Assembly (NCBI GenBank): GCA_905250115.1
Contig: CAJNOI010000002.1
Coordinates: 1,627,944-1,691,943 of the forward strand
DNA: 64,000 nt
Reading direction: 5' to 3'
From: Adineta steineri
Taxonomy: Eukaryota; Rotifera; Eurotatoria; Adinetida; Adinetidae
A program made the translations under genes and the position numbers. This document shows, in pieces, positions 48,647 through 61,447 of the stretch. The notes under the pieces are model-generated. The model did no database searches, was not told the origin of the DNA, and saw only the letters and a program-made list of their open reading frames with translations. Position 1 is the first letter of the stretch, and every line of letters starts with the position of its first letter.

Positions 48647-51600
48647 CTGTAAAGCTTTTCTAGCGAATGATCATCAAACTATTGTTTGACCATCCATCCA
48701 CGTATTCACTGTTCGTAGTACTAATACAATAAGAAATCTGACAAGCGAAGATTGAATCATCATTCTGTCCTTGTATTTATCGATTATGATTGGTTTAATA
48801 GGAAGCCATTTTTATCTCTATAGAATCTTCATTTTATAGATGTCGCAAAAAAGATAAAAAAATTCAATTTCAAATCAAGAATTAAACATCCACAGATGAC
48901 ACGTTGTATCTTTTTATTTCAATATTTTATCAATTGGATTTTATTGTATCGATATCATTGATTACAATCGTCATATATGTTTAAAACTATATATAGTATA
49001 AAATATTTTTCGATACAACTGAAGATTAAAATTTTTTGTTCGATATTATCATAATTATGAACATAGAAAAAAATGTATATGAGCATTAAAATACAATAGT
49101 TTCAGAAGCCTCGTATCTTTATTTATATTGAACAATGATGTAACAGTAATTACTTCATGATCGGAAGAATATTAATTCTTATTATGCATGAAATCTGCAT
49201 AATGATGCAAATAATCTATTGAACAATAGCAACAATTGAAGGACGCAACAAGCTTTAAACGACACACTAATCAATGTAGCGAAGAATCTTTTCCGCTTAT
49301 TACCATTTGTTTTGTAATGACTTTATGCTAATTGTATAATTGATAATCATATATATATACATACATACATATCTCTTCAAAAATACTATCAATAAAAAGA
49401 TGTTCTCAACTATTATATGATAGATTGTAACTCATTGAATTCATTATTTAAAAATATAAATATTGTCAAGTGTCGATCATGTATTAAGCATATAAGAGAT
49501 TATTCTATGAACTATCAGCTAAAATCTTTTAAAATAACCTATGGATATACTCATTTACCATATTAATAATGACAATACCATATAAAGTTCATCATTATAC
49601 AAAGAATAGTAACCCTTGATCTAACACACATCATCATTATCATCATCCATTTCTATTCGTTCTTAATAAGAAAAATACATAGTAGATTATGATATTCTCT
49701 TATGTTATGTATGCTATAAGAACATGATCAAAAAAAAGGAAAGGAATGTTTACTAAATAATGATTAATGTACGCTATCATGTTCATACATTAATTATCAC
49801 CATTTGTTTCGTCTAGTTTACGTGCATAGAAAAAGGCTAAGCAGTCATTTAATAAAATGACATATATACAAACCTGAATAAATATCGTTTCTATTAAAAA
49901 AAGATACTAAACAATGATGTTCATGATTTATGTAGAATTGCTTGTCAGATGAAAAGTGAGAAATATATCAGATTTAGTAACTAGAGCTTTTATAATGAAT
50001 CGAATACAACAAATAAAATATGCTTCATATTTTTACTGATATTGTTATTAAATCAAAAACGATGTTTATTGAAACCTACTCTTCTACATATAAAAAATAT
50101 ATTTAAAGCAAAATCTGTATTTAATAAAAGAAACAAAATATATAAAACATCAACTAATTGTACTATAAATGGTACTTATATTATAAATTATTTTAGCACA
50201 GAACGAGATTTTAATAATGGGAGGACATATGTATATACAAAATAAAAAAACAATAACAACTATTCTATTTACCAAAAGCTATATTGTAATTTGTATCTAA
50301 ATTAATTGTTTAGTAAATAATACATTACATAAATATGTAAGTATAAACTCTAAACAAGTTATTTCAACAAATAAGTGAAGTTTTAAAATGTAATAAAACA
50401 TTTATAACGATCTGATGGAAAGAATCTATAGTTATACGAGAAATCTATTTAAAATAAACTTTTTTGATATACAAATACTTGACCATTTTAGCTGTATACT
50501 GTAAGAGAGTCTAATATACTACTCAATGTAAGTACGTTTCAGTTTTATGATAGTGAAAAGAGTAAAAACAATGCTACACTATCTTATATCATACATATGT
50601 TCTTTTCTTACACGCATCAGAGATATACAATAACATTTCATCGGTGATTTCATTTATATCGATAGGTTTTATTGATTAAAAAATGACTATAGTTATATAT
50701 TTTTGATGTTTGAAAAAGAAATGTTATTGTTTTTATGCCCTTTATATAAATGTCAATTCAACATGTATTTATATCAAAGTTCTAATTCTAATAAAAACTA
50801 ATTTAAGAGATCTTTTATATTATTTGCTATTCAAAATAATGAAAATAGATTTTGAATATCCTATAAGAAGAAAATGCTAATGATATATTATGCATGATTT
50901 ATTTCTCTTAAAGAATTAATCAATTGATCGAATGCTATCATAACATATTCATCAGTTGTATTATTTGTAATATACTGTTGTTTCTTTGCATAAACAAAAG
51001 AAAACAGTTTTTTTTTGGTTTGCCTTTTCATTTTGAAATAATCGTTTTTCTTTTTATGAATATCATAAACCGTATTTTATTGTTTCAAAAAACGAATAAT
51101 GGCATTTAAATGATTTCATTTCCTGTTCCACTTCTTTCTTGATTTTTATTCTTTCAGACTGACCTTATTATATTTTATGAAATACAATATCGGCAATTAT
51201 ATGTATTGAAGAACTGTGTAGAAATATGTGTATAGGCACTTTCTTTTTAGATGTCTTTACATCAAACTACGTGAATATTAATATGAGTTGATTCATTATT
51301 TTACAATAAACGATAAATAATCATTTCTATTTTTATCAATTGTGAAGAACCTTCTATTTCTATCAATGAACCTACAATATATATCTATTTGGTTTATATT
51401 TAAACTGTTATTGTAAAACAGATATTGATAGTTTAATATCATAAAAAAAGTCTTTTCATTGTTGTCTAATATTTATCGAAGGATTTTAATACAGATTTTA
51501 TTTTTCTACTATAATCAAATCAGTTAAAATTCGCAACTGCATACAATTATATGAATACTAATCAAAAAAACAGAAGGTTGTTGTTTGAAAAAGAAAAAAA

Positions 51601-52385
51601 AATGAGAATATTGTCGATTCCTCGAACGTAAACAGATTGATAGAAAAAATGTATTGTCTTGAATTTCATATTTAGTTGTATGTACTGGTAACACAATTTT
51701 AAATTACAAAGATAACATCAAACTTGTTTTTACATATGTTTCTTAAATTGTAGAAAGTAATACCCTTCGACCTATAGAACAACAAGGCAAGATTATTTGT
51801 TATTCGAGGTACCTGTTTGATTATAAATGTAATGAAGAAAATGGTTTTTTCTCTTTTTTCTCTCTCTACGTGTTTTATTTATAGAACTGGGAAGACATCA
51901 TTTTTTTTTTCGTATTTTGGTTACTAGTTTTACGTCTGAGCGAGACCATAAAAAAACGAACAAGTACAATAAGTAAGGATTATTAGCTAAGCGAGATAGG
52001 ACACGTATGCACAATTTTGCTGAATAAAGGAAGAAGAAGAAGAAGAAGAAGAAGAAGAAGAAAAACCTATCTTGAATCAAATAAATGAAAAAGAAAAAGG
52101 ACTATGCCCTTCACAATAATAAGACAAAAAATAGGGAGTTAGGGAGAGAGATCGAATGAGAAAGGCAAACGGAACGGATTTCATTTCATATATCATTCAT
52201 ATTTGTATCATGGGAGAAAAATGAGATAAGCGAGATAAAAAAGCACCATACAAAAGAAGCATCTCAATTTTTGTTTGCATTACAGACAAACAAATGAGTA
52301 GATCGAAAATAGTCTATTCATTTCTTTAAATACTATAGTATTAATTCAAGGTTTGTTCTTCTTATAGATTTGATTTATTGTTAAA
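48647..52385. other. Divergent intergenic region, no gene seen
   Basis: Separates the starts of integrin alpha (minus) and the VWC/Ig gene (plus). AT-rich throughout; short frames such as 50042-50245 have no support. Purine-rich sequence with a GAA run lies at 52020-52260. TTCTTCTTATAG at about 52357-52368, 17 bases before the ATG at 52386, could be a leader-intron or spliced-leader acceptor. Confidence 0.5.
52029..52063. repeat. GAA trinucleotide run
   Basis: About eleven GAA units (52029-52063), inside a purine-rich stretch upstream of the VWC/Ig gene. Confidence 0.9.
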
Positions 52386-53537
52386 ATGAAACTCGCCCTC
52401 ATCTTCATTGTATCATTTGCGACTATTTATGTCGCCAGTTCAAGACTGCTCAGTAGTACAGAACAATTAGTGAATCGTCCAGAAATTAATCTACTTAGAC
52501 GATTAGTTAAACGTCAAGCATATAATGGTAAGGAAACTACTGTTGATATTATCAGAATAGAAAGAGTTTTCATTTGAATTTAGATCCAAATTGTGATCGT
52601 CGTGCTTGTGCTGTACCCAATTGTGGTAAAGACTATGTAGCAACAACCTTACAAGGTGAATGTTGTGAAAGATGTGTACCATGGGAATATGCACGAAGCC
52701 TTGGAATTCCATATACACAAGGTTCTCAAGGTCCACAAGCACAACAGAGTTATCGACCTCAACCACAACCACAACCACAACCACACTATGATCCATACGC
52801 TCAACAACCACAACAACAACAAGGTGTTGATGTATACATATACGGACCTGATGAGGGAGCTCGTGTATCTTCCGGACAAGGCATTTATTTTGATTGTGAA
52901 GTTATTGCACCTTATAATCAACATGCTCAACCACGTTGGTCACGAGGTGGAAATCAAGTAAATGAATATGTTTTTCTAGTTTATATTTATTTAAATATAT
53001 AATATTCTTTCATAGCCATTACCACATAAAGCACAAAGCACAGTTCTCTCTGGTAACCGAAAGCTTGCACGTCTTACCATTCCTGATGCTAATCACGGTG
53101 ATGCTGGCCGATATGTATGTAGTGCCGGTACAGGTAATCCAAGAGATGAAACTTCCATCGATTTACAAGTTAGTCTTTTCTCTATGAAACTCTAATTTTT
53201 TTCATACGCGTGATGTATATTCTAGGTCACTGATGGTGGTTATAATCCTCGACCACAACCCACACCCGCACCATATCCAGCACAACCAAACTATCCTGGT
53301 TACGATCAATATAACCAACCAGGTTATTATCCACAACCCCAACCCCAACCTCAACCACAACCATCATATCCAGCTGCTGATAATAATGACGATGGTGATG
53401 ATGATGATAATAATGATGACGATAACCAAGAACCAGCAAATGAACCAGCAACACCAGCACCAGCAGCTCAAGAAGGTGGTGATGGAGGTCAAGACGACGG
53501 CGAATACCCAGAAGATTACACTGAAAATGAAAAATAA
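52386..53537 (+). CDS. Secreted VWC-like / Ig-like protein, 326 aa
   Basis: Four exons: 52386-52527, 52584-52957, 53016-53168, 53226-53537, all in phase. Signal peptide (MKLALIFIVSFATIYVASS) is followed by a possible dibasic cleavage site (LVKRQ). A short cysteine module resembles VWC (NCDRRACAVPNCGKDY then GECCERC). A PQ-rich linker (PQPQPQPQPH) leads to one Ig-like domain with the two canonical cysteines (YFDCEV and GRYVCSAGTG, preceded by the usual DAGRY turn). The C-terminus is Pro-rich, then very acidic (DDGDDDDNNDDD) and ends in EDYTENEK. No TM or GPI signal, so likely secreted matrix or signalling-binding protein. Family not recognised beyond the two modules. Confidence 0.85.
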
Positions 53538-56500
53538 ACAATGCAATAACAATATCACAGTAGCAGCTGTTAATCAGCTCAGCGAACTCTATTATCTAAT
53601 TCGCGTTATAGCAATACTAGTCTAGATTTTTTCATTCAAATCAGTTTTTTTTCTTATTTCTTATATGATGCGTTTTTAAAATAATAATTATCCCAATATT
53701 CTTCAATTGTTCTTTTCTAAAGTCACATAAGAAACAAGTCATCTCGATTTTCTAGTTTTTCAATATAATTTATCTATGAATAATATAGCCAACTAATAAA
53801 TCAATAATGTTATATTCTATTTATACAATCATCAATAACAATATATTAAAATCAAATCAAAATATTATCTTTATACTTTATCAGCGATCATAAGAATTGT
53901 TCTATATTTAAAGATTTAATCTTCGTTAGGAAGTAATATGAGATTCATTGATCTTGACAAAACATGTTTTTCCTAACAAGATAAATCATCTAACAATAAA
54001 TAATTAACAAAATATCGAGATTGCTTATATGTAATTGGATATTGCAATCTAAACGAATAGTTCGTATGTTGATAAATATTAAATTGTAGGTAACTCAATC
54101 TTTATATGTTTTTCTAGTTGATGATTTTTTAATAAGAATTGGACTTAGATAAAAATAGGTCCAGTCCACTTTTTCATCTAAACAATTTGTATTTGCACCA
54201 AAAAACACAAATCTTGTTCTTTCTAATACTGCATAAAAATACAAGCGAAGAACAAATATAAATATATCTACATTATTCATTCTTTTTTTTGAATATCATA
54301 GCATAACAAGATAAATTATCGTTTAAGTCCAATAAAACAAATATCGTTTATAAAAACTATTTTAATAAATTTATATTACTATAAACTAATACAATGCTAT
54401 TCTTCAATTTATTCAAAACAAGTATACATTGCTGAGCTTATTCAGTAGTATTAAAAATCACTTAAGTTTCTAATAGAAAAGCTAACTGTATAGAATTTTT
54501 GTCGATTCAAATTCCATTTGTGCGAATAGAATAATCGTTAGAACATGGTAGACATTGATGATTCTTTCAACCATTTATTTTTTTTAGAAAGAGAACAGTT
54601 GTATAGCAGCGGATAGTATCAAATACTTTTGAATTGATAATAAATGTATGGAACTTAAATATGAATCTATGTATTGTTTTTCTTATACTACATTCGTTGG
54701 ATACAGTGTTTGATTTAAATCGTGTGGTAATCATGATGCTTATGTTACATTTCGAGGCGTATTAGCAATGATTGTTTTATTAACTATTAGTCTTAGTTGT
54801 GATGTTCGAGAGAAAATACATTCTACAATATAAATATGATTTCTTCATTTTTGTACTAATACTTGAATGATTATTTTACAGTTGAAATAAGTAAATAAGA
54901 AATTTTCAATAAAATAATTTTTGTCGTTTGTGATGCTATTATTGGTAGTAAACCACCCCTCAGAATAAAAGGTCATGGCCATGCATTTTGAAATGTTACA
55001 TCACTTGTCGATGGATGGCCTTCTATTGGGGGTGACCTTCTAATGAGATTTTTAAAGTAAAAAACTATGATTTTACGTTTATTAGTCACAGATTTTGTCT
55101 TTCTAGTTGAACAACTCAAAATTAAAGTATTTTTAGTATTTCGGTCTATTGATAGCCGTAAACTACTTCTTATGAATGATTTACATGTGAATCTTTTTCT
55201 TTTCATTTCAAATTAATTAATATCTTCCATTTTCTTCACTTGATTTGTCTTAAATATTGTGTCTCATACTTTCATCGGTACTAGTTTTAGTATCATCAAC
55301 AGATTTCAAATTTAAATAATTATTTAAATAAATAAACAAGTAAGTTTTCGTTTTCTTCTATATCAGAAACAATCTTTAATTGATCTTCATCTACGGAACT
55401 ATCCGATAGTGACTTTAAATGTTCGTCACATTCTTCATCAGTTTATGATTTCGATTTGAATAGTTAATGATTACTTGCACTATATCTATTGAATATGACT
55501 GACTCTTTTTTTTATCGATTAGTTTTCTTTTCTCTTTATTTAAACTTCTTTCGATGTAATAGTCTAATTTATTGTTTACATTTATCTGGTGTCGGTGTCG
55601 GTCGCTGCAAATACTACATAGAACAAAAAAAACTTTCATAAGGCCATGACCTTCTAATATGTCTTTTACAGATGTGACTCAGAGGTGACCTTCTATTCTC
55701 GGTAGGGGTTTGCACATACATGGTGAATTTCTACGAACATCGAAAGTTCAACTACTTGTTAAATTTATCATGTGTTTTTTTCTCTGACCATATCGAAAAT
55801 GATTACGTATTATTAAGAATTTATTATATATATATATTTCCTTCTATTCCATTAGCTACGTATGTACAATTAATAGGAATATTTGACTTATTTTATTTCA
55901 TATCAATGTTTTTGAAAAATAATCGATGATTTGTAATCAGAACTGTTGAACTGAATGATAGATCAGAGAAGAAAAGGATTGCCTTAGAACTTATTCTCAA
56001 CAATTATTCTACTAGGTAAATAATTGAATCGGTATTTCACATATTTCTTTTTCAAACACATCGATTAATAATAATTCACTTTATGAATATCATCAGTATA
56101 GACATATTCTTTCTTGATTCCATTTAAATTTCAATATTCATTCATATATAAAATCTTTTTCAACATTTTTAGTACATAGAAAACTTTCAATTTTTTTGAA
56201 GTTTATTCTTTATCTTGGACACTTTATATACAAGTGAAAATTGAATTTGCAGATCATAAAATGTCATAAACCAACCGAATTTTTTTTCATTATTTGTAAA
56301 TAACAAACATATTCAAGTTGGAAAAAGAAATTCTTCGATATTATTTCATCTAACATCTACAGTTTAATTTTTAATTACTCCAAAGATTTTAAATAAAATG
56401 TGATAAACTAAACATACGACAAAAAAAAAGAAATAAACTACTCAAACAGTTATCAGATTATCATGTTAGTCAAATACTAACCAGCGTATTACCTCTTTAA

Positions 56501-58339
56501 AATCAATATTAGATTTCATATCTCTTTGTCATACAACTAGAAAAAAAAAATCTTCATGAATACATTTTTACAGTCTTTAAATGTGCGCAGTGTATTGTAG
56601 GACATATATTAAATGTGTTTATTCATAGGCATCGATGATTCTTAAAATGAACCCATGAATTATGAGTAAGACAAACCATTATTTCTTTGAATTAGAATAA
56701 CCATATGAATTAAATGAGTTATATTTAGTACATGAAATGATTCATATGTTTTTCTTTTTTACGACCAAAATTATTCTGACTAATCGACGGATTACTCATT
56801 ATTTTGACCAATCGTTAATAAATCATACGATACCTCTTATATGTCATATATTTTATTGTAATTCAAGATTGAGTTATTATTTTCAAAGAAATCTAATATA
56901 AATGATGTGGACAAAAATTACTATGTTTTTACAAATACATTTAAATAGATCTCTATTATTATTTCATTGATGATTTATTGTATCATAACATATTTTTGTT
57001 TCATTATGAAACAAAAAAAAACAACAGCCTAGATAAGAGAGTAAAAAAATGCACCATATGATATTGTTGATTTTTACAGCCCATAAATGTGAAAAGTTAC
57101 GCATATTTTATGAATCGTAAGATATTTTGAAAAACATTCGTTATTTATAAAAATCTGTCAATGTTTAGAGTGTTTTTTTTTCGTTCTAGCGAGTAGTGTC
57201 CTTGTTGCAAATAGCTTTTACAAACCAAAATAATATGAAAAACTTTTGTTTTTTACTTCTTCCCCACATTACTAATGTAAATTATTAATGGACTTTTTTT
57301 CGATAGGTACATCTATAGAAAAATGAACAACATCGATAGCCGTTCTCTTATTTCTAATCAATCGAGTATCTATGTTTGAAACTTAAAAATGAGTTTATTT
57401 TGTCCTTCAAAAAACAACACAGTATTGAAAATGATAGTTTGTAATGATGTATAATAGATTGATGATATGTATGCTTTTTATGCTTCATATATAGAGGAAG
57501 ACAAATAGAAACAGAGAGAAAGGCATCTAGACACTGTAGAAATGACGAAAAAAAAACGTATCATAGCAGAGAGAGAGAGAAGAAAAATTCCATTAACATT
57601 ACAAGTAATGAAACAGAACAAAATACTGCGTCATTTTTGTATTTATATATGTACAGGTAAAAGAAAATGAGACAAGGTATGAATACTGACCTATGCCTCG
57701 CGCAAAGAATGAATAAAAGAATGATGACAATCTTGCTGACTGACCATAATTTACGTCAAGAAGTAGACGACATAGCGGGAGAAAAAGTAAGAGAGTCGAG
57801 ACATGTAACATTTTTTTTTTATTTCATCGTCTATATCGGCTACTGAATGAACAAACGATAGACGGATGACCAAGTTTACTATGACGATTATAAAAATAGT
57901 GAAGAAAGTTAGTAAAAAAAGAAAGGAAGACGAAAGAGAAAAAAAAACATAAAAGAACTGTAGTCGTACTGAAGGATAGTAAATGACGAGATTGGAAGAG
58001 AAAAAAATAAAAAAAGGAGACAAGAGAAAAGTTTATGCGAGTATACACACCCAATAGCTCCTTTCACTTGCACCATTCATCATCTAACATATTCCTTCAG
58101 CTTCCTTTCTATGTCGTCATTTGCTATATATCTTTTGTTACTGCTCAAATAGTCAAAGAAGAAAAAAATTCGAACACTTATACAGTCGGATTTTTCTTGC
58201 GTTTCTCTCTTTTCTTTTCTTTTTTTCTAACACTTTTGCATAATGTGTGTTTCGATATATTTCATAACCGACTTGTCCTTCTTTTCATTTAAATTAGATT
58301 TAACATTCATATAAATTACAAAAAAATTATTCAAACCAA
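53538..58339. other. Gene-poor 4.8 kb with one TIR element
   Basis: No convincing host gene. A 766-bp element with inverted ends sits at 54948-55713. Purine-rich sequence with GAGAGAGAGAGA occurs at 57480-58030, just upstream of the GYGQ gene, and creates several long but meaningless minus-strand frames. Confidence 0.5.
54948..55713. mobile_element. TIR-bounded element, 766 bp
   Basis: The left end (54948-54975, GTAAACCACCCCTCAGAATA...) and the right end (55686-55713, ...GAATAGAAGG on the complement) are inverted copies over 28 bases, with about three quarters matching. The motif GACCTTCTAAT or a variant repeats inside both ends (near 55014, 55036, 55647 and 55689) as subterminal repeats. 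On the minus strand, 55639-55415 encodes a 74-residue frame (LDYYIERSLNKEKRKLIDKK) of unknown family. No target-site duplication was found. It may be a non-autonomous DNA transposon or a captured gene fragment. Confidence 0.55.
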
Positions 58340-59603
58340 ATGACTGCTATTTGGAAAGTGATCATTACTTTAGTTTTATTGTATGTTACTGGTAAGTGAA
58401 ATAATTTATTACTACTTGTAGCTTATCCATATAGAAAAATAGGTGTCAGACAAACCAGTTTACCTTGAAAAAGATATGCGTAATATAGATATATGTACGT
58501 TTCTGTGTATAAAACATGGATGTACTATAGTATAATATTACATCTTTAATTATATTTTCAAACAAAAATGAAAGACGCTCACTTGTTCTACACAAGATTA
58601 CGAGATAAGCATAACTGATAATCTTTAAATTCAGAACACATCAGTATATAACCTTCAACAGAAGAAATTGAAATAAAAGGTTAGGTAGAGATCAGTAACA
58701 AAATAGTGTATGTGTAATAATGCTGACAATAGATTGACGATGACCTTTTTCTATCAGTCAGCGAATCTAATGATAAAAAATATGTATATAAATTTACAGA
58801 ATATATTAAAGTGTACGTAAATAAAAAAATACATAAATAAATAATATGCAAATGATGAATCATGAATGCGGTTTCTATTTCTTAAGTGGCCGATGCCAAT
58901 CGAGCTCGTCGTCGACGACAAACTGAAATAAATTCGCAAGCAGCTAATCAAAATGCAGCTTCGAATACATTCAATTCTCACACAGATTCTCGTCAACGAC
59001 AATTACCAAATCCTGTAATTCTAAATTCTCAAGGGCAACCACAACAGCAGATTGGTCAGGGTGGCGAAGGATTACTAAAAAATGCAAATTTAGGACAAAT
59101 GCAAGCCGGACGACAATTTAATGCCTATCAAAATCCTCAATATGGAGGACAACAACAAGGTTTAAATTATAATCCATATGGTGGTGCAGGTGCTGGTAGT
59201 CAATATAATACTGGACAATGTAAGTAAACAAAATTTAGATATATCTATTAAGTTAACTCATATTTATATATACTTGTTCAATATAAAAGAATTGTCCATT
59301 ATTTTTGTAGATGGAGCATATGGTCAAGGCCAAGGACCGTATGCAAATTATTATCAAAACCAAAATCAACAATATCCATATGGAAGTCAAGGTTCAAGTA
59401 ATTACTATTCAGGTGGAAGCAGTTACAATCGTCCTGGCTATGGACAGAGTGGTTATGGACAGAGTGGTTATGGACAGGGTGGTTATGGACAAGGTGGTTA
59501 TGGTTTCTGGGGTGCTGGTCAAAAACAAAATGCTAACATTTTCATTGTCTTTCTTTCGTCTTTCCTAGCTTTAACAATCTATTCGATTACTATATTAAAC
59601 TAG
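58340..59603 (+). CDS. GYGQ-repeat surface protein with probable GPI anchor, 225 aa
   Basis: Three exons: 58340-58391, 58887-59219, 59311-59603, in phase. Exon 1 encodes only the start of a signal peptide (MTAIWKVIITLVLLYVTG), separated by a 495-bp intron. A basic patch (ANRARRRRQ) suggests pro-region cleavage. The rest is low-complexity, rich in Gln, Gly, Asn and Tyr, with a GYGQS/GYGQG array near the end. A last hydrophobic segment (IFIVFLSSFLALTIYSITIL) reaching the C-terminus after small residues fits a GPI-attachment signal. Prion-like composition of this kind can self-assemble; adhesion or secreted-glue function is a guess. No homologue recognised. Confidence 0.75.
59436..59503 (+). repeat. 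15-bp coding tandem repeat (GYGQS/GYGQG)
   Basis: Four to five units of GGTTATGGACAGAGT type encode Gly-Tyr-Gly-Gln-Ser/Gly. The near-identity of the DNA units suggests recent expansion. Confidence 0.9.
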
Positions 59604-60013
59604 TCGAAAATTCAAGATAGAAAAAAAAACAATAAAAAAAAATCAGAAGAGTTTTTCATTTTTAATTATTCATTTGCTTGAATGGTCATATAGTTCATTT
59701 TGTTTTTGTATAACTATGACTATTCTTGTATCTTTGTTCAATTATTTCTCTTTTTTTTTAAATATTTTCCACGTATAATAAGAAATTTCTTTTTTTTCTT
59801 CATATGTATACATTCTGCGTACGCGCGTAATCTCCATTGTTATTCCTATTTTAGCAAAGCTATATTTAGCTTTTGTATACATACATACATACACAATTAT
59901 CTTTTCTTTTTCATCCTATTTTTTTTTTCTTCATGTGTTCATGCTATTGTTGTTACACTTGTATCTTGTAAGCAAGATTAATGATTTGTTTGAAAAAAAA
60001 AACAAGATAATAC
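59604..60013. other. Intergenic: 3' flank of GYGQ gene
   Basis: AT-rich; AATAAA near 59631 is a likely poly(A) signal. The CATA-type run near 59880 is simple repeat. Nothing coding seen. Confidence 0.5.
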
Positions 60014-60844
60014 ATGATATTTAGATATAATACTACTAGTAATACTGTTACGAAATCACCACGACCAAAAGTAGATCTATTACAAAATTTGAATAAATTA
60101 CCATCGAAAACAGTATCACATTTTTGTCGTTCTGATCAAGTAAATCAAAGAGCACAAGTTTATAATCAGACAGAATCAATAATCATGATGACAGATGGAT
60201 TAACATCTATTCAATATAAAATACCGACGGCTGAACAAACGAGTATGCTATGTTAATAAATAAGTTCGATGAGTTTACAAAACATTTTCTTTATTTTCAA
60301 AATATTTATTGATAAACAGTAGTAGACCTGTAAGGAATTATAATATATGTACAATAAAAAACATATTTTCAACTTCTCCAAAACATCTCTAGGCAATATT
60401 TTATAACTATTTAAGTGTTTCATACCCTTTAGATACGCAATAAAACTTTGATAATATTTACTGTCTAAGATTTGACAGATAGGAGTTGTTAAAATAATTA
60501 TTGTTAATTATATTTTTATACAATCTATAAAAGATGAAATATTTATCAGATCACATATATATATAAGCACAACGCAAGTGCGTCTATAAAAATATCATAT
60601 CGATAATGACTCTTACTAAGTACAGCCTACGCAAATATTCATCTATATTAATCACCCACATGATCTTTAAGAAATAATTTCAGTGTCATATATTCTCTGA
60701 TAATATTAATACTTGAAATCAAATTTAAATAATTTTTCATATATTTTAGTGCGGCACAAACGTTTCAATAAAATTGCGCCTTTTCATACACATATGCCTA
60801 CACCAAAACGTCAAATTCATTCAAACAGTTTTAGTAAAAATTAA
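60014..60844 (+). CDS. Small two-exon protein, about 107 aa, unknown
   Basis: Exon 1 from the ATG at 60014 to 60242 (donor GTATGC) and exon 2 60750-60844 join in phase across a 507-bp intron, giving TAEQT then MRHKRFNKIAPFHTHM and ending SFSKN. The sequence is polar and basic, with HFCRSDQVNQRAQVYN and TDGLTSIQYKIPT as the most distinctive parts. TTTAG just after the ATG (ending at 60023) could instead be an acceptor of an upstream exon, which would move the start. No TM segment or known domain. Moderate confidence because the support is splice phase and composition only. Confidence 0.5.
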
Positions 60845-61447
60845 TCATATTCAATCGTCTAGTTTGACTCATTGATTATTTTATGCATCTAAATCTCGCT
60901 AATAAATATATAATATTTCATATACGTATGGTATCTTCATATTATTTTATACTTAGAATAAATATGTGATATAATATCGTTATATTCTTACTGGACTTCA
61001 CTTAAGATATTATGAACTGAATCTATTGATCTACTTTCAAAATGTCAAGTTTAATAATTATTGAACTGTTTAATTTATTTTTATTTAATGAGAAAATAAA
61101 AAAAAATGAAACAGATCAATTAGATGATTGTACAGTAAAAAAATAATTAAAATCTGACACTAGATTTAGTCTAGAAAGAAAAATTACAGTTCATTATGAA
61201 ATCATATTTGTTAGACGTTGTTCAATTTCTCTAAATAGTCAAATAAAAGAATATATAGACCGAGTGACATTTATATTAAAAAAAAGAATAGCATATTTAT
61301 GTTTAATTAAATCTCACCGGAATGTGATCATTAATTCATCTCGTTTCTGTATTAATATATTCAATATATCATCACTTGAATAATCAATATGATCATCATC
61401 ATTATCATCTAAAGATATAATTCGTATTTTTTTCGTTTTAATTTTTA
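60845..61447. other. Intergenic, tail-to-tail
   Basis: 3' flank of the small gene and of the PROSER3-like gene. AT-rich; no coding signal. Confidence 0.5.

Noticed and set aside
52503..53558. Several His/Leu-rich or Trp/Leu-rich frames over the VWC/Ig gene
   Set aside because: Shadows of Pro/Gln and Asp repeats in the true frame.
54497..54520. GATTCAAATTCC resembling a tRNA B box
   Set aside because: No matching A box or cloverleaf can be folded around it.
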